From contig NZ_CP078079.1 of assembly GCF_020809045.1 (NCBI RefSeq), positions 1,922,001 through 1,986,000 on the forward strand: a stretch of 64,000 bases of DNA. The letters run 5' to 3'. The notes under the pieces were generated by a model that was not told the origin of the DNA, did no database searches, and saw only the letters and a list, made by a program, of their open reading frames with translations. The translations under genes were made by a program, and so were the position numbers. This document shows, piece after piece, positions 38,496-46,078 of the stretch (the stretch's first letter is position 1; every line of letters starts with the position of its first letter). Source of the stretch: Pseudarthrobacter sp. L1SW. GTDB lineage: Bacteria; Actinomycetota; Actinomycetes; Actinomycetales; Micrococcaceae.

Positions 38496-38855
38496 ATGAC
38501 TGACCAGCCAAAGGGCGAGCTTGTCTGCAAGGTGGATGAAATCCAGCTGAAGCAGGCGCTGCGGATCCTGATCGACGACTACCCTGTGGCCATCGTCAAG
38601 GACTCCATGGGGGAGATCCACGCCATCGGCGACACCTGCTCGCATGCGGACATTTCGCTGTCCGAGGGCGAGGTGGAGGGCTGCGCCATCGAGTGCTGGG
38701 GCCATGGGTCCCAGTTCGACCTGCGCAGCGGCCAGCCGCTGCAGCTGCCGGCCTACGATCCCGTCCCGGTGTTCGCCGTCGACATCCGCGGGGACGAGGT
38801 CTACGTGGACGTCACCAACGTCCTCAACGGCGCCGAAGCTCCAAACTTCAGCTAG
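38496..38855 (+). CDS. Rieske-type [2Fe-2S] ferredoxin of the suf operon
   Basis: A 119-residue Rieske protein. The cluster ligands are in DTCSHADISL (Cys-X-His) and ECWGHGSQFDLRSGQPL (Cys-X2-His). It resembles ferredoxin subunits of non-haem oxygenases but has no oxygenase neighbour; it sits between sufD and sufC. A role in electron supply or cluster assembly for the Suf machine is inferred from position, which recurs in actinobacterial suf operons. Confidence 0.92.
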   Translation: MTDQPKGELVCKVDEIQLKQALRILIDDYPVAIVKDSMGEIHAIGDTCSHADISLSEGEVEGCAIECWGHGSQFDLRSGQPLQLPAYDPVPVFAVDIRGDEVYVDVTNVLNGAEAPNFS

Positions 38856-38934
38856 CACCACAGAATTACGAACCAACTTCCAGACAGAGAGCGCACCGCG
38901 GCCGGCAGGCACGGTGCAGAGGAGAACAAGACAC

Positions 38935-39729
38935 ATGTCTACTCTTGAGATCAAGGACCTGCACGTCAGCATTGAGACGGAGCAGGGAACCAAGGAAATC
39001 CTGAAGGGCGTCAGCCTGACCATCCGGACCGGCGAGACCCACGCCATCATGGGCCCCAACGGCTCCGGCAAGTCCACGCTGGCCTCCACCATCGCTGGCC
39101 ACCCCCGCTACAACGTCACCAGCGGCTCCATCACCCTGGACGGCGAAGACGTCCTGGAGATGAGCGTTGACGAGCGCGCCCGTGCCGGCGTCTTCCTGGC
39201 CATGCAGTACCCGGTGGAGGTCCCCGGCGTCAGCATGACCAACTTCCTCCGCACCGCCAAGACCGCCATCGACGGCGAAGCACCCAAGCTCCGCACCTGG
39301 ACCAAGGACGTCAAGGCTGCCATGGAGCAGCTGCGGATCGACGCCGACTTTGCCCAGCGCAACGTGAACGAAGGCTTCTCCGGCGGCGAGAAGAAGCGCG
39401 TGGAAATCCTGCAGCTGGAACTCTTCAAGCCCAAGTTCGCCGTCCTGGACGAGACCGACTCCGGCCTGGACGTTGACGCGCTGAAGGTTGTCTCCGAGGG
39501 CGTCAACCGCGCCCACGCCGAGGGCAAGATGGGCACGCTGCTCATCACGCACTACACGCGCATCCTGCGCTACATCAAGCCTGACTTCGTCCACGTGTTC
39601 GTGGACGGCCAGGTTGTGGAAGAAGGCGGCCCGGAGCTGGCCGACCGCCTGGAAGAAGAAGGCTACGACCGCTACGCCAAGGGCGCCGGCGCAGCCACCA
39701 TCGCGGCCCCCGCCCCAGCACAGGCCTAG
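38935..39729 (+). CDS. sufC: Fe-S cluster assembly ATPase SufC
   Basis: A 264-residue ABC-type ATPase of the SufBCD complex. Walker A is GPNGSGKST (about 40-48), the signature is FSGGEKKRVEILQ, Walker B is FAVLDETDSGLD, and the switch His is in ITHYTRILRYI. GAGGAG at 38919-38924 supports the ATG at 38935. An Ala/Pro-rich C-terminal tail (about 15 residues) is added. ATP hydrolysis here drives rearrangement of SufB-SufD. Confidence 0.97.
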   Translation: MSTLEIKDLHVSIETEQGTKEILKGVSLTIRTGETHAIMGPNGSGKSTLASTIAGHPRYNVTSGSITLDGEDVLEMSVDERARAGVFLAMQYPVEVPGVSMTNFLRTAKTAIDGEAPKLRTWTKDVKAAMEQLRIDADFAQRNVNEGFSGGEKKRVEILQLELFKPKFAVLDETDSGLDVDALKVVSEGVNRAHAEGKMGTLLITHYTRILRYIKPDFVHVFVDGQVVEEGGPELADRLEEEGYDRYAKGAGAATIAAPAPAQA

Positions 39730-39744
39730 TAAAGGACACCTGCC

Positions 39745-40077
39745 ATGACCGAAATCAACGCGGCACGCACGAGCCTTGAGGACGTCGAAGAGGCGCTCAA
39801 GGACGTCATCGATCCTGAGCTCGGCGTCAACGTGGTGGACCTCGGGCTGTTGTACGGCCTGAAGTACTCCGACGACGACGGCGCGCTGCTGATCGACATG
39901 ACCCTGACCACGGCCGCCTGCCCGCTCACCGATGTCCTGGAGGAGCAGGTGGGCAAGGCCCTCGATGGCGTTGTGGACGAATGGCGCCTCAACTGGGTAT
40001 GGATGCCGCCATGGGGTCCCGAGCGGATCACCGACGACGGCAAGGACCAGATGCGGGCCCTCGGCTTCAACATCTAA
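39745..40077 (+). CDS. sufT: DUF59/MIP18-type Fe-S assembly factor SufT
   Basis: A 110-residue DUF59 protein: LKDVIDPELGVNVVDLGLLYGL, MTLTTAACPLTDVLEEQV (the conserved Cys) and WMPPWGPERITDDGKDQM. It acts in Fe-S cluster maturation or trafficking. Last gene of the operon. No sufS or sufU follows; instead the IS30 insertion region begins 9 bp after the stop. Confidence 0.93.
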   Translation: MTEINAARTSLEDVEEALKDVIDPELGVNVVDLGLLYGLKYSDDDGALLIDMTLTTAACPLTDVLEEQVGKALDGVVDEWRLNWVWMPPWGPERITDDGKDQMRALGFNI

Positions 40078-40131
40078 GAGTCAAAAAAGTACGACGACGG
40101 CCGCTCACCTTCCTTGGGGGCGGTTTCTAGG

Positions 40132-41804
40132 GGTCGTTGCAACACCTGCTGGTTAGGTGGTTAGTAGTAAATCACGTAAACGCTCGGCTGGGGTCTTCCA
40201 GCCGAGCGTTTTGCGTGGGCGGCCGTTGAGTTCCTGGGCGACGTGTTCGAGGTCTTCAGTGCCGTAGGCGGACAGGTCGGTGCCTTTAGGGAAGTACTGG
40301 CGCAGTAGCCCGTTGGTGTTTTCATTCGAGCCGCGTTGCCAGGGGCTGGCGGGGTCGCAGAAGTAGACGGGCATGTCGGTGGCCATGGTGAAGGATCGGT
40401 GTCCGGCCATTTCGGCGCCTTGGTCCCAGGTCAGTGAGCCGCGCAGGTGCGCTGGAAGGGAACTGATGGTCCGGACGAGGCCGTCACGGACGGTTTCGGC
40501 GGTGTGGTCATTTGGCAGGTGGACGAGCATCACGTACCGGGTGGTGCGTTCGACCAGGGTTGCGATGGCGGACTGGTTTAGTGTGCCGGTGATCAGGTCG
40601 CCTTCCCAGTGGCCGGGTACGGCGCGGTCCTCGACCTCGGGCGGTCGTTCGGAGATCATGACCATGGGGTCGGCGAAGCGGGAGATGCGCTGTTCGCCGG
40701 TGTTATGGGGTTTGCGGCGGGTCCGGCCGGTGCGCAGGGCCGCCTGAATTTCGCGTTTGAGCCCCCCTCTGGCCTGGACGTAGAGGGCTTGATAGATCGT
40801 CTCTGGGCACACACGCATCTCCGGCAGTTCGGGGAAATCTTCGACCAGCGTGTGGCTGATCTGCTCTGGAGACCAGCGTAGGAGCAGTTTCTCCTTCACG
40901 TAGTTGCTCAGATCCGATTCACCAGCGAGTTTCCCGGTTTTGGGCCGGGCGCGGCGTGAGGCAGCTTGACGTTGCGCCGCATACGGCTGGTAGCCAACAC
41001 CCGGGTGGCCGTTACGGGCGATTTCCCGGCTAACGGTCGACGGCGATCGCTGCAACACTGCCGCGATTGTACGCAGCGAGGCCCCAGCGCCGTTCAGGTC
41101 CCGGATGGTCTCGCGTTCTTGCAGCGACAGAAACCTCGGGTCAATGGCCCGTTCAAGCACCGAGATCGATACCGACCGGGTCTGCTGCCTTTTGCCGGGG
41201 ACGGCAGGAAGTGTTGAAGAATCCACATCATGGTTGTAATGCATTCTCTGTCCACCTGGATAAATGCGTCGACCGCCAGATTTCCTCACCCCAAGCTCCC
41301 ACTCCCGTGCACTGCTGCGGGGAACGCCCAGGGCCTTGACCGCATCGCGCCGGCTCAGTCCTTGGTCCCATAAGCGCAGGTACTCCACTCGCCTGCGATG
41401 ACTCACCGGCCGGCTGGAAATGCCCGCCTCGCGGGCCCAGCGGAACGCAGTGTTTACATTCAGGCTGATCTCAGCTGCGGCAACAGTCACGCTCCCTTCC
41501 CGCTCGAGAACGGACAAGAACTCACGTTTCTGTTCGGATGTGTATTTGGTTCTGGCTGCCTGGCGGGTTGATGCGGTGTTCCCGGAAGTGAGGCCAGCCC
41601 TGCGGAGCCACTGATAGCAGCTGTTCCGGTTCAAACCCAGTTCTGCCGCGGCTGATGTCGCACTTCCGAGTCGGTCAAAAACCTGGAAGAACTCTTCCCT
41701 CTGCTGAACAGTCGATCTCGCGTACTTCCGGGACTCCGCTGGAACATCGCTTAAATACGGCACGGTCGTTGCAACTCCCAAAATCTATGGGTGTTGCAAC
41801 GACC
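40132..41804 (-). mobile_element. IS30-family insertion sequence
   Basis: An element of about 1.67 kb with matching 15-bp terminal inverted repeats GGTCGTTGCAACACC (40132-40146) and GGTGTTGCAACGACC (41790-41804), enclosing one intact transposase gene. A third copy of the repeat, with one change, lies just inside the right end (41764-41778), so the right end can fold on itself. A CTA is present on both flanks (40127-40129 and 41806-41808) and could be a target duplication only if the ends are slightly asymmetric; no clean duplication is visible. Confidence 0.8.
40153..41781 (-). CDS. IS30-family transposase with extended N-terminus
   Basis: A 542-residue IS30-type DDE transposase. The usual IS30 part starts near residue 210 (LSLQERETIRDL, with RTIAAVLQRSPSTVSREI helix-turn-helix). 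The catalytic triad is likely the Asp in GHWEGDLITG, the Asp in LTWDQGAEM and the Glu in GSNENTNGLLRQYFPKG. About 200 extra N-terminal residues carry three further helix-turn-helix-like units (SATSAAAELGLNRNSCYQWL, GSVTVAAAEISLNVNTAF and SRRDAVKALGVPRSS). No frameshift or stop is seen, so it may be active. The start is TTG inside the terminal repeat; GTG at 41763 is possible. Confidence 0.88.
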   Translation of the reverse strand: MGVATTVPYLSDVPAESRKYARSTVQQREEFFQVFDRLGSATSAAAELGLNRNSCYQWLRRAGLTSGNTASTRQAARTKYTSEQKREFLSVLEREGSVTVAAAEISLNVNTAFRWAREAGISSRPVSHRRRVEYLRLWDQGLSRRDAVKALGVPRSSAREWELGVRKSGGRRIYPGGQRMHYNHDVDSSTLPAVPGKRQQTRSVSISVLERAIDPRFLSLQERETIRDLNGAGASLRTIAAVLQRSPSTVSREIARNGHPGVGYQPYAAQRQAASRRARPKTGKLAGESDLSNYVKEKLLLRWSPEQISHTLVEDFPELPEMRVCPETIYQALYVQARGGLKREIQAALRTGRTRRKPHNTGEQRISRFADPMVMISERPPEVEDRAVPGHWEGDLITGTLNQSAIATLVERTTRYVMLVHLPNDHTAETVRDGLVRTISSLPAHLRGSLTWDQGAEMAGHRSFTMATDMPVYFCDPASPWQRGSNENTNGLLRQYFPKGTDLSAYGTEDLEHVAQELNGRPRKTLGWKTPAERLRDLLLTT

Positions 41805-41858
41805 GCTAAAACTCAAGGGGAAGGTGAGCGGCCGTCGTCGTACTTTAACTCAATCCAC

Positions 41859-41907
41859 TGCTCCGTAGGTGTCGTTTTTCAGCGATCTAAACGACACCTA
41901 CGGAGCA
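41859..41907. terminator. 19-bp perfect inverted repeat between IS30 and the peptidase gene
   Basis: TGCTCCGTAGGTGTCGTTT (41859-41877) and its exact complement (41889-41907) are separated by 11 bases. The left arm ends in TTT running into TTC. It lies between convergent genes and would work as a terminator in both directions. Its A/T-ended arms also resemble transposon ends, so a small mobile remnant is an alternative. Confidence 0.6.
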
Positions 41908-41929
41908 ATCGAGGGGGCTAAATGCGGGG

Positions 41930-42808
41930 TTAGAGCGAGGGTGATGAGAAGGTGTCGCACTGGTTGATGTCCCCGGTCTCGTAGCCCCGGTAGAACCAGC
42001 GCTGGCGCTGCTCACTGGAGCCGTGGGTCCAGGCCTCCGGAGAGACCCGGCCCGTGGCTGCCTCCTGGATCCGGTCGTCACCAACTGCGGACGCGGCGGA
42101 CAGTGCGTCGTTCAGGTCCTGCTGGGTGAGTTGCTCCAGGAAGGGCTGGCCGTCCGGACCAGGCTGGGTGGATGCGTGCTTTGCCCAGAGTCCGGCGTAG
42201 CAGTCGGCCTGCAGTTCAACCCGGACAGCGCCGGATTCCGGACCCTGCGGATCCTGCTGGGCCTGGTCCAGGCTGCCCAGCACGTTCTGGATGTGGTGCC
42301 CGAACTCGTGGGCCACCACGTACTCCTGCGCCAGCGGCCCGCCGGAGGAACCGAACCGGTCCACGAGCTCCTGGAAGAACCCGGGATCAAAGTAGGCGGT
42401 GGTGTCGGTGGGGCAGTAGAACGGTCCAACCGCGCTGGAGGCCGTGCCGCAGCCGGTGCTGACCCCCTGCTCGAAGATCACCGTCTCCGGCTGCGGGTAC
42501 TTCACGTTGTACTGCTGCAGATAAGCAGGCCAGAAGGCGTTCAGGCTGTTCACCGTGCCGGTGATGCGGCAGTCCACGCGGGCGTCCGCATCCGCCCCGG
42601 TCTGGCAGGCAGGAGCCGTGCCCTGGCTCTGCGGCGCCTGGCCCGCGCCGGCCAGGCCTTCCAGCAGCTGGGGGTTGACGCCCAGGAGCGTGGCAATGAG
42701 CAGGATGAGCCCACCGCCGATGCCGCCGCCCACTTTTACTCCACGGCCCATGCCGCGCCGGTCCTGGACCTGCGAGGGGTCCAGCTGCACATTGTCGTTG
42801 AAACTCAT
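41930..42808 (-). CDS. Neutral zinc metallopeptidase (YpfJ family)
   Basis: A 292-residue membrane-anchored putative metallopeptidase. One membrane helix lies near residues 28-45 (GGIGGGLILLIATLLGV). The zinc motif HEXXH is in VVAHEFGHHIQNVLG, and the C-terminus contains LQADCYAGLWAKHA with a likely third ligand region, and WFYRGYETGDINQC. Family function is unknown. Start ATG at 42808. The gene is divergent from the acyl-CoA ligase. Confidence 0.9.
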   Translation of the reverse strand: MSFNDNVQLDPSQVQDRRGMGRGVKVGGGIGGGLILLIATLLGVNPQLLEGLAGAGQAPQSQGTAPACQTGADADARVDCRITGTVNSLNAFWPAYLQQYNVKYPQPETVIFEQGVSTGCGTASSAVGPFYCPTDTTAYFDPGFFQELVDRFGSSGGPLAQEYVVAHEFGHHIQNVLGSLDQAQQDPQGPESGAVRVELQADCYAGLWAKHASTQPGPDGQPFLEQLTQQDLNDALSAASAVGDDRIQEAATGRVSPEAWTHGSSEQRQRWFYRGYETGDINQCDTFSSPSL

Positions 42809-42853
42809 AAAGTCACATTACCCGCGCGCCCGTCGCTCAACCGGGCCGGCCGG

Positions 42854-42866
42854 TAAAGTTGATCCG
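42854..42866 (+). promoter_or_regulatory. Leaderless promoter of the acyl-CoA ligase gene
   Basis: TAAAGT (42854-42859) fits the -10 consensus and ends seven bases before the ATG at 42867. No ribosome-binding site is present. Confidence 0.5.
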
Positions 42867-44273
42867 ATGCCTTTCCTTAACCGAATCCAGCGCTGGGCCG
42901 ATGAACGGCCCCACGACACCGCCGTCGTGATTGCAGGACGGCGCCTTTCATGGGCTGAATTCCGGGAATCCGCTGGGGACCTGGTGGCCCATGCAAAGTC
43001 CGTGACGTCCCTCTGTGAAGCAAATTCGGTTGACTTTGCCACCAGGTTCGCCGCCGCAGTGGCCGGCGGGCGCCAGTGCGCGGTCCTTGACCCGGCATGG
43101 CCGTTCCAACTGCAGGAGGACATCAGGGGGCGTGTTGAAGCCTCGGCACTTCCGGCCGCGGTGTCGCCTGACGATGACCTGGCCGATGGCGCGCCGGAGT
43201 CCACCTTCCTCATCGGCCTCACGTCCGGCACCACCTCGGTGCCCAAAGCCTTCACACGCTCCCGGCGGTCCTGGCAGGAATCCTTCGACGCCTCGATCGA
43301 GTTCTTTGGACTCCGTCAGGACGATGTGACGCTGGCGCCCGGACCGCTCGCCGCGAGCCTCAACCTCTATGCCCTGGCAGAGTGCCTCTATGCCGGCTCT
43401 GAGTTCCAGACCCTCGAATCCTTTGACGTCGGGGACGTCCATGCCGCCATCGCGCATGACCGCGTCACCAGGCTGGTGCTGGTGCCCACCATGCTGAGGA
43501 TGCTCAGCGAGCGCGGCCTGGCCGGATGCGTGGACGCTTCCGGAGTACGCACCATCATCTGTGCCGGCTCAAAGCTGGACGCCCGGACCCTTGAGGCCGC
43601 GCGCCGCTGGGCCCCGAACGCCACCATCTTCGAGTACTACGGCGCCTCGGAACTGAGCTTTGTTTCCGGGGCCGGGCTGCCCGCCCGGCAGCTTGCCGTG
43701 CCCGGCGGGACCGGCATCGGCCGGGCATTTCCGGGCGTGGAGGTCCGGATCCTCGATGACACCGGGGCGCCCCTTCCGGACGGCGAGGCCGGGAACATCT
43801 GCGTCCGGAGCCCGATGGTCAGCAACGGCTACCTCTGGGGCGACGACGGCCAGGCGCTGAAGTCATTTGACGGCTGGTCCACCGTGGGGGACCAGGGGTA
43901 TCTCGCCGAGGGGGAACTCCACATCCTGGGCCGCCGCGCGGACATGATCCTCACGGCAGGCAAGAACGTGTATCCGCATGAGGTTGAACTGGCACTGTCA
44001 GCCGTGCCCGGGGTATCCGCCGCTGTGGCTGCCGGAATACCGGACGACCTGCGCGGCCAGCGTGTGGTGGCCGGTGTTCTTCCCTCCCACGGGGCGGTCA
44101 CGGCAACGCAGCTCCGGGCAGGACTTGAAGAGATCCTGGCGCGGGACAAGCGGCCGCTCCAGTATTACCTCCTGTCCGAACTGCCCACCACGGACCGCGG
44201 CAAGGTCAGCAGGAGCCTGCTGCTGGACTGGATACACTCCCGGGACCAAAGGGTGCGCAGCCTTGGCGGTTGA
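42867..44273 (+). CDS. AMP-binding acyl-CoA ligase, YhfT-like
   Basis: A 468-residue adenylate-forming enzyme, shorter than usual acyl-CoA synthetases (about 500-560) because the N-terminal domain is reduced. Motifs: LTSGTTSVPKAF (P-loop, about 122-133), EYYGASEL (about 255), GWSTVGDQGYL (Asp), LGRRADMILTAGKNVYPHEVE (hinge), and the C-terminal catalytic Lys in TDRGKVSR. It should activate a carboxylic acid to acyl-AMP/acyl-CoA. It overlaps the thiolase gene and faces bioN-bioM-bioY, the same partners as Bacillus yhfT-yhfS-yhfU. Substrate unknown. Confidence 0.85.
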   Translation: MPFLNRIQRWADERPHDTAVVIAGRRLSWAEFRESAGDLVAHAKSVTSLCEANSVDFATRFAAAVAGGRQCAVLDPAWPFQLQEDIRGRVEASALPAAVSPDDDLADGAPESTFLIGLTSGTTSVPKAFTRSRRSWQESFDASIEFFGLRQDDVTLAPGPLAASLNLYALAECLYAGSEFQTLESFDVGDVHAAIAHDRVTRLVLVPTMLRMLSERGLAGCVDASGVRTIICAGSKLDARTLEAARRWAPNATIFEYYGASELSFVSGAGLPARQLAVPGGTGIGRAFPGVEVRILDDTGAPLPDGEAGNICVRSPMVSNGYLWGDDGQALKSFDGWSTVGDQGYLAEGELHILGRRADMILTAGKNVYPHEVELALSAVPGVSAAVAAGIPDDLRGQRVVAGVLPSHGAVTATQLRAGLEEILARDKRPLQYYLLSELPTTDRGKVSRSLLLDWIHSRDQRVRSLGG

Positions 44274-45441
44274 GCTGCTCCCTCCTGAACGCCAGCCGGT
44301 CATCATCGCCGCGCGGCGGACCCCGGTGTGCCGCAGCAACGGTGCCCTCAAGAAACTGCGCGCCCATGAACTGCTGGCGCCCGTCCTGCGCGGGCTCCTG
44401 GCCGCCGCCGGGGTTGAGCGTTCGGCTGTCGCCGATGTGGTGATCGGCAACGCCGTGGGCGGCGGCGGAAACGTGGCGCGCCTTGCCTTGCTGGAGGCGG
44501 GGTTGCCGGTCAGTGTTCCCGGCGTCACCGTGGACCGCCAGTGCGGTTCGGGGCTGGACGCCATCGTCCTCGCTTCACGGCTGGTGGCTGCGGGCGGTGG
44601 CCCGCTGTTCCTTGCCGGGGGAGTGGAGAGCACCAGTACGGCGCCCCTGCGCGCATACAGGAACGACGACGGCGGGCCGGAGTTCTACCGGCGCGCACAG
44701 TTCGTGCCGGAAAGCTTCGGCGATCCGGACATGGGTGTGGCGGCAGAAACCGTGGCCCAGAGGTTCGGCATCAGCCGGGAGCGGCAGGACGCCTTCGCCC
44801 TGCGGAGCCACCGCCTGGCGCTTGGCGCCTCTGAGGCCGGGTATTTCGACGGCGAACTGGTTCCCCTGCATACCCAAGCCGGGACTGTTGCTGCCGACGA
44901 TGGCCCACGCCGGGGGCTGAACTCCGCAGTGATGTCCCGGTTCCCGGCCGCCTTCGTGGACGGGGGAACCGTCACCGCGGGGAACTCGTGCTTCGACGCG
45001 GATGCCGCCTCCGCCGTCGTCATTACCTCCCTTGAGCGGGCACGGGACCTGGGCGCCGTGGACGGGCTGCTGGTCAAAGGCGCCGGAACGGCAGGAGTGG
45101 AACCCGAGGTGCTGGGCGTGGGCGCCGCAGCCGCGGCGGGGAACGTGCTGGCTGCCGCCGGCGTGCGGGCCGAGGAACTGGAACTGGTGGAGTTCAACGA
45201 AGCCTTCGCCTCACAGACGCTTGCCTGCCTGGACCAGTTGGGGATTGACGGCGGGCGGGTAAACCTCGACGGCGGGGCGCTGGCTTTGGGGCACGCGTAT
45301 GGGGCATCCGGTGCTGTCCTGGTGACCCGCGTGCTGGCGCAGGCGCGGAGGAACGGAACACCGGGCAGCCTGGCCCTGGCCATGATCAGCAGTGCTGGAG
45401 GCATGGGTACAGCCGCGCTGCTGGAATACCGGCACCTGTAG
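44263..45441 (+). CDS. Thiolase-family protein lacking the C-terminal catalytic Cys
   Basis: A 392-residue thiolase fold. The acyl-accepting Cys94 is present (VDRQCGSGLDA), as are NEAFA and His344 (GHAYGASGA, where typical thiolases have GHPIG). The last motif, normally CxGGGxG, reads MISSAGGMG, so Ser376 replaces the deprotonating Cys. Condensation or thiolysis may be impaired or changed. The start TTG at 44263 has AAAGGG upstream and overlaps the ligase gene by 11 bp, so they are coupled. It is convergent with bioN. YhfS-like by context. Confidence 0.85.
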   Translation: MAVELLPPERQPVIIAARRTPVCRSNGALKKLRAHELLAPVLRGLLAAAGVERSAVADVVIGNAVGGGGNVARLALLEAGLPVSVPGVTVDRQCGSGLDAIVLASRLVAAGGGPLFLAGGVESTSTAPLRAYRNDDGGPEFYRRAQFVPESFGDPDMGVAAETVAQRFGISRERQDAFALRSHRLALGASEAGYFDGELVPLHTQAGTVAADDGPRRGLNSAVMSRFPAAFVDGGTVTAGNSCFDADAASAVVITSLERARDLGAVDGLLVKGAGTAGVEPEVLGVGAAAAAGNVLAAAGVRAEELELVEFNEAFASQTLACLDQLGIDGGRVNLDGGALALGHAYGASGAVLVTRVLAQARRNGTPGSLALAMISSAGGMGTAALLEYRHL

Positions 45442-45454
45442 GTAATCCCTGGGC

Positions 45455-46078
45455 TCAGTCCTCGGCTTCGCCCAGGCCTCGGGCGGCGAGCGCCTCGCCC
45501 GTCTGGCGGGCAAAAGCCACCGAGGTGATGAAGACTGGCAGGATCAGCGCGCGGGGGTTGCGTTCCAGGCCGCGGGCCCGGGCGGAATCCCGGACGTCGG
45601 CGAACGTGCCGGCGATGTAGGGGATGCTGCGCAGCATGATGCCGATCGTCAGTGCGAACCGCTCGGGGTCTGCACCAAGTCTCCTGAAGGGGGTGGCTGC
45701 TTTGACCACTCCGTCCAGGAGCTGCTGGACCGGGGTGGTGGCGGTGAGCAGTGACGCGGCCATGACGCAGACCAGGATATTCAGGACGATCCTTGCTGCT
45801 GTTGGTGCTCCCAGCTGCCACCACTGGAATACGCCGATGGCCAGCAGCACGGCGGCGAGCGGCCGGACAGCACCCCAGAGCCGCCCAAGACCGGCGCCGG
45901 TGAGCAGGAAGAGCCCGCTGAGCCCGCCGAGTACCGCCGCCGAGATGAGCCAGTCCTGGATGATGAACGAGGCCAGGCCGCAGCCGAACACCAGCAGGAA
46001 CTTCAGCGCCAGCGGCGCCCGGTGGACCAGGGAGTCCCCCGGCGCGTAATTGGCCAGGAGGAAACCGTGGCCCCTCAC
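45455..46078 (-). CDS. bioN: Biotin ECF transporter transmembrane protein BioN (EcfT)
   Basis: A 207-residue EcfT/BioN protein with about five membrane helices. The two Ala-Arg-Gly coupling motifs appear as VRDSARARGLERNP and the nearby ARGLGEAE. It links the ATPase BioM to the substrate-binding BioY. GTG at 46078 overlaps the bioM stop (GTGA); longer upstream starts would lie inside bioM. Confidence 0.88.
   Translation of the reverse strand: MRGHGFLLANYAPGDSLVHRAPLALKFLLVFGCGLASFIIQDWLISAAVLGGLSGLFLLTGAGLGRLWGAVRPLAAVLLAIGVFQWWQLGAPTAARIVLNILVCVMAASLLTATTPVQQLLDGVVKAATPFRRLGADPERFALTIGIMLRSIPYIAGTFADVRDSARARGLERNPRALILPVFITSVAFARQTGEALAARGLGEAED

Larger units (their letters stand above)
40086..41846. 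repeat. Perfect 28-bp inverted repeat bracketing the IS30 element
   Basis: The left arm (40086-40113) and right arm (41819-41846) are perfect reverse complements over 28 bp, beginning AAAGTACGACGACGG. Weaker similarity continues inward to the ends of the IS. Without the IS the arms would form one long hairpin directly behind sufT, suited as a bidirectional terminator between sufT and the convergent peptidase gene. Alternatively they are the outer ends of a larger mobile unit. Confidence 0.75.

Noticed and set aside
40127..41808. CTA target-site duplication around the IS30 element
   Set aside because: It requires ends of unequal length; kept only as a weak hint within the element entry.
40086..41907. 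Repeats around the IS read as a CRISPR array
   Set aside because: They are inverted pairs, not evenly spaced direct repeats, and no cas genes are present.
42809..42866. Biotin operator before the acyl-CoA ligase gene
   Set aside because: No BirA-like palindrome and no motif shared with the bioY upstream region.
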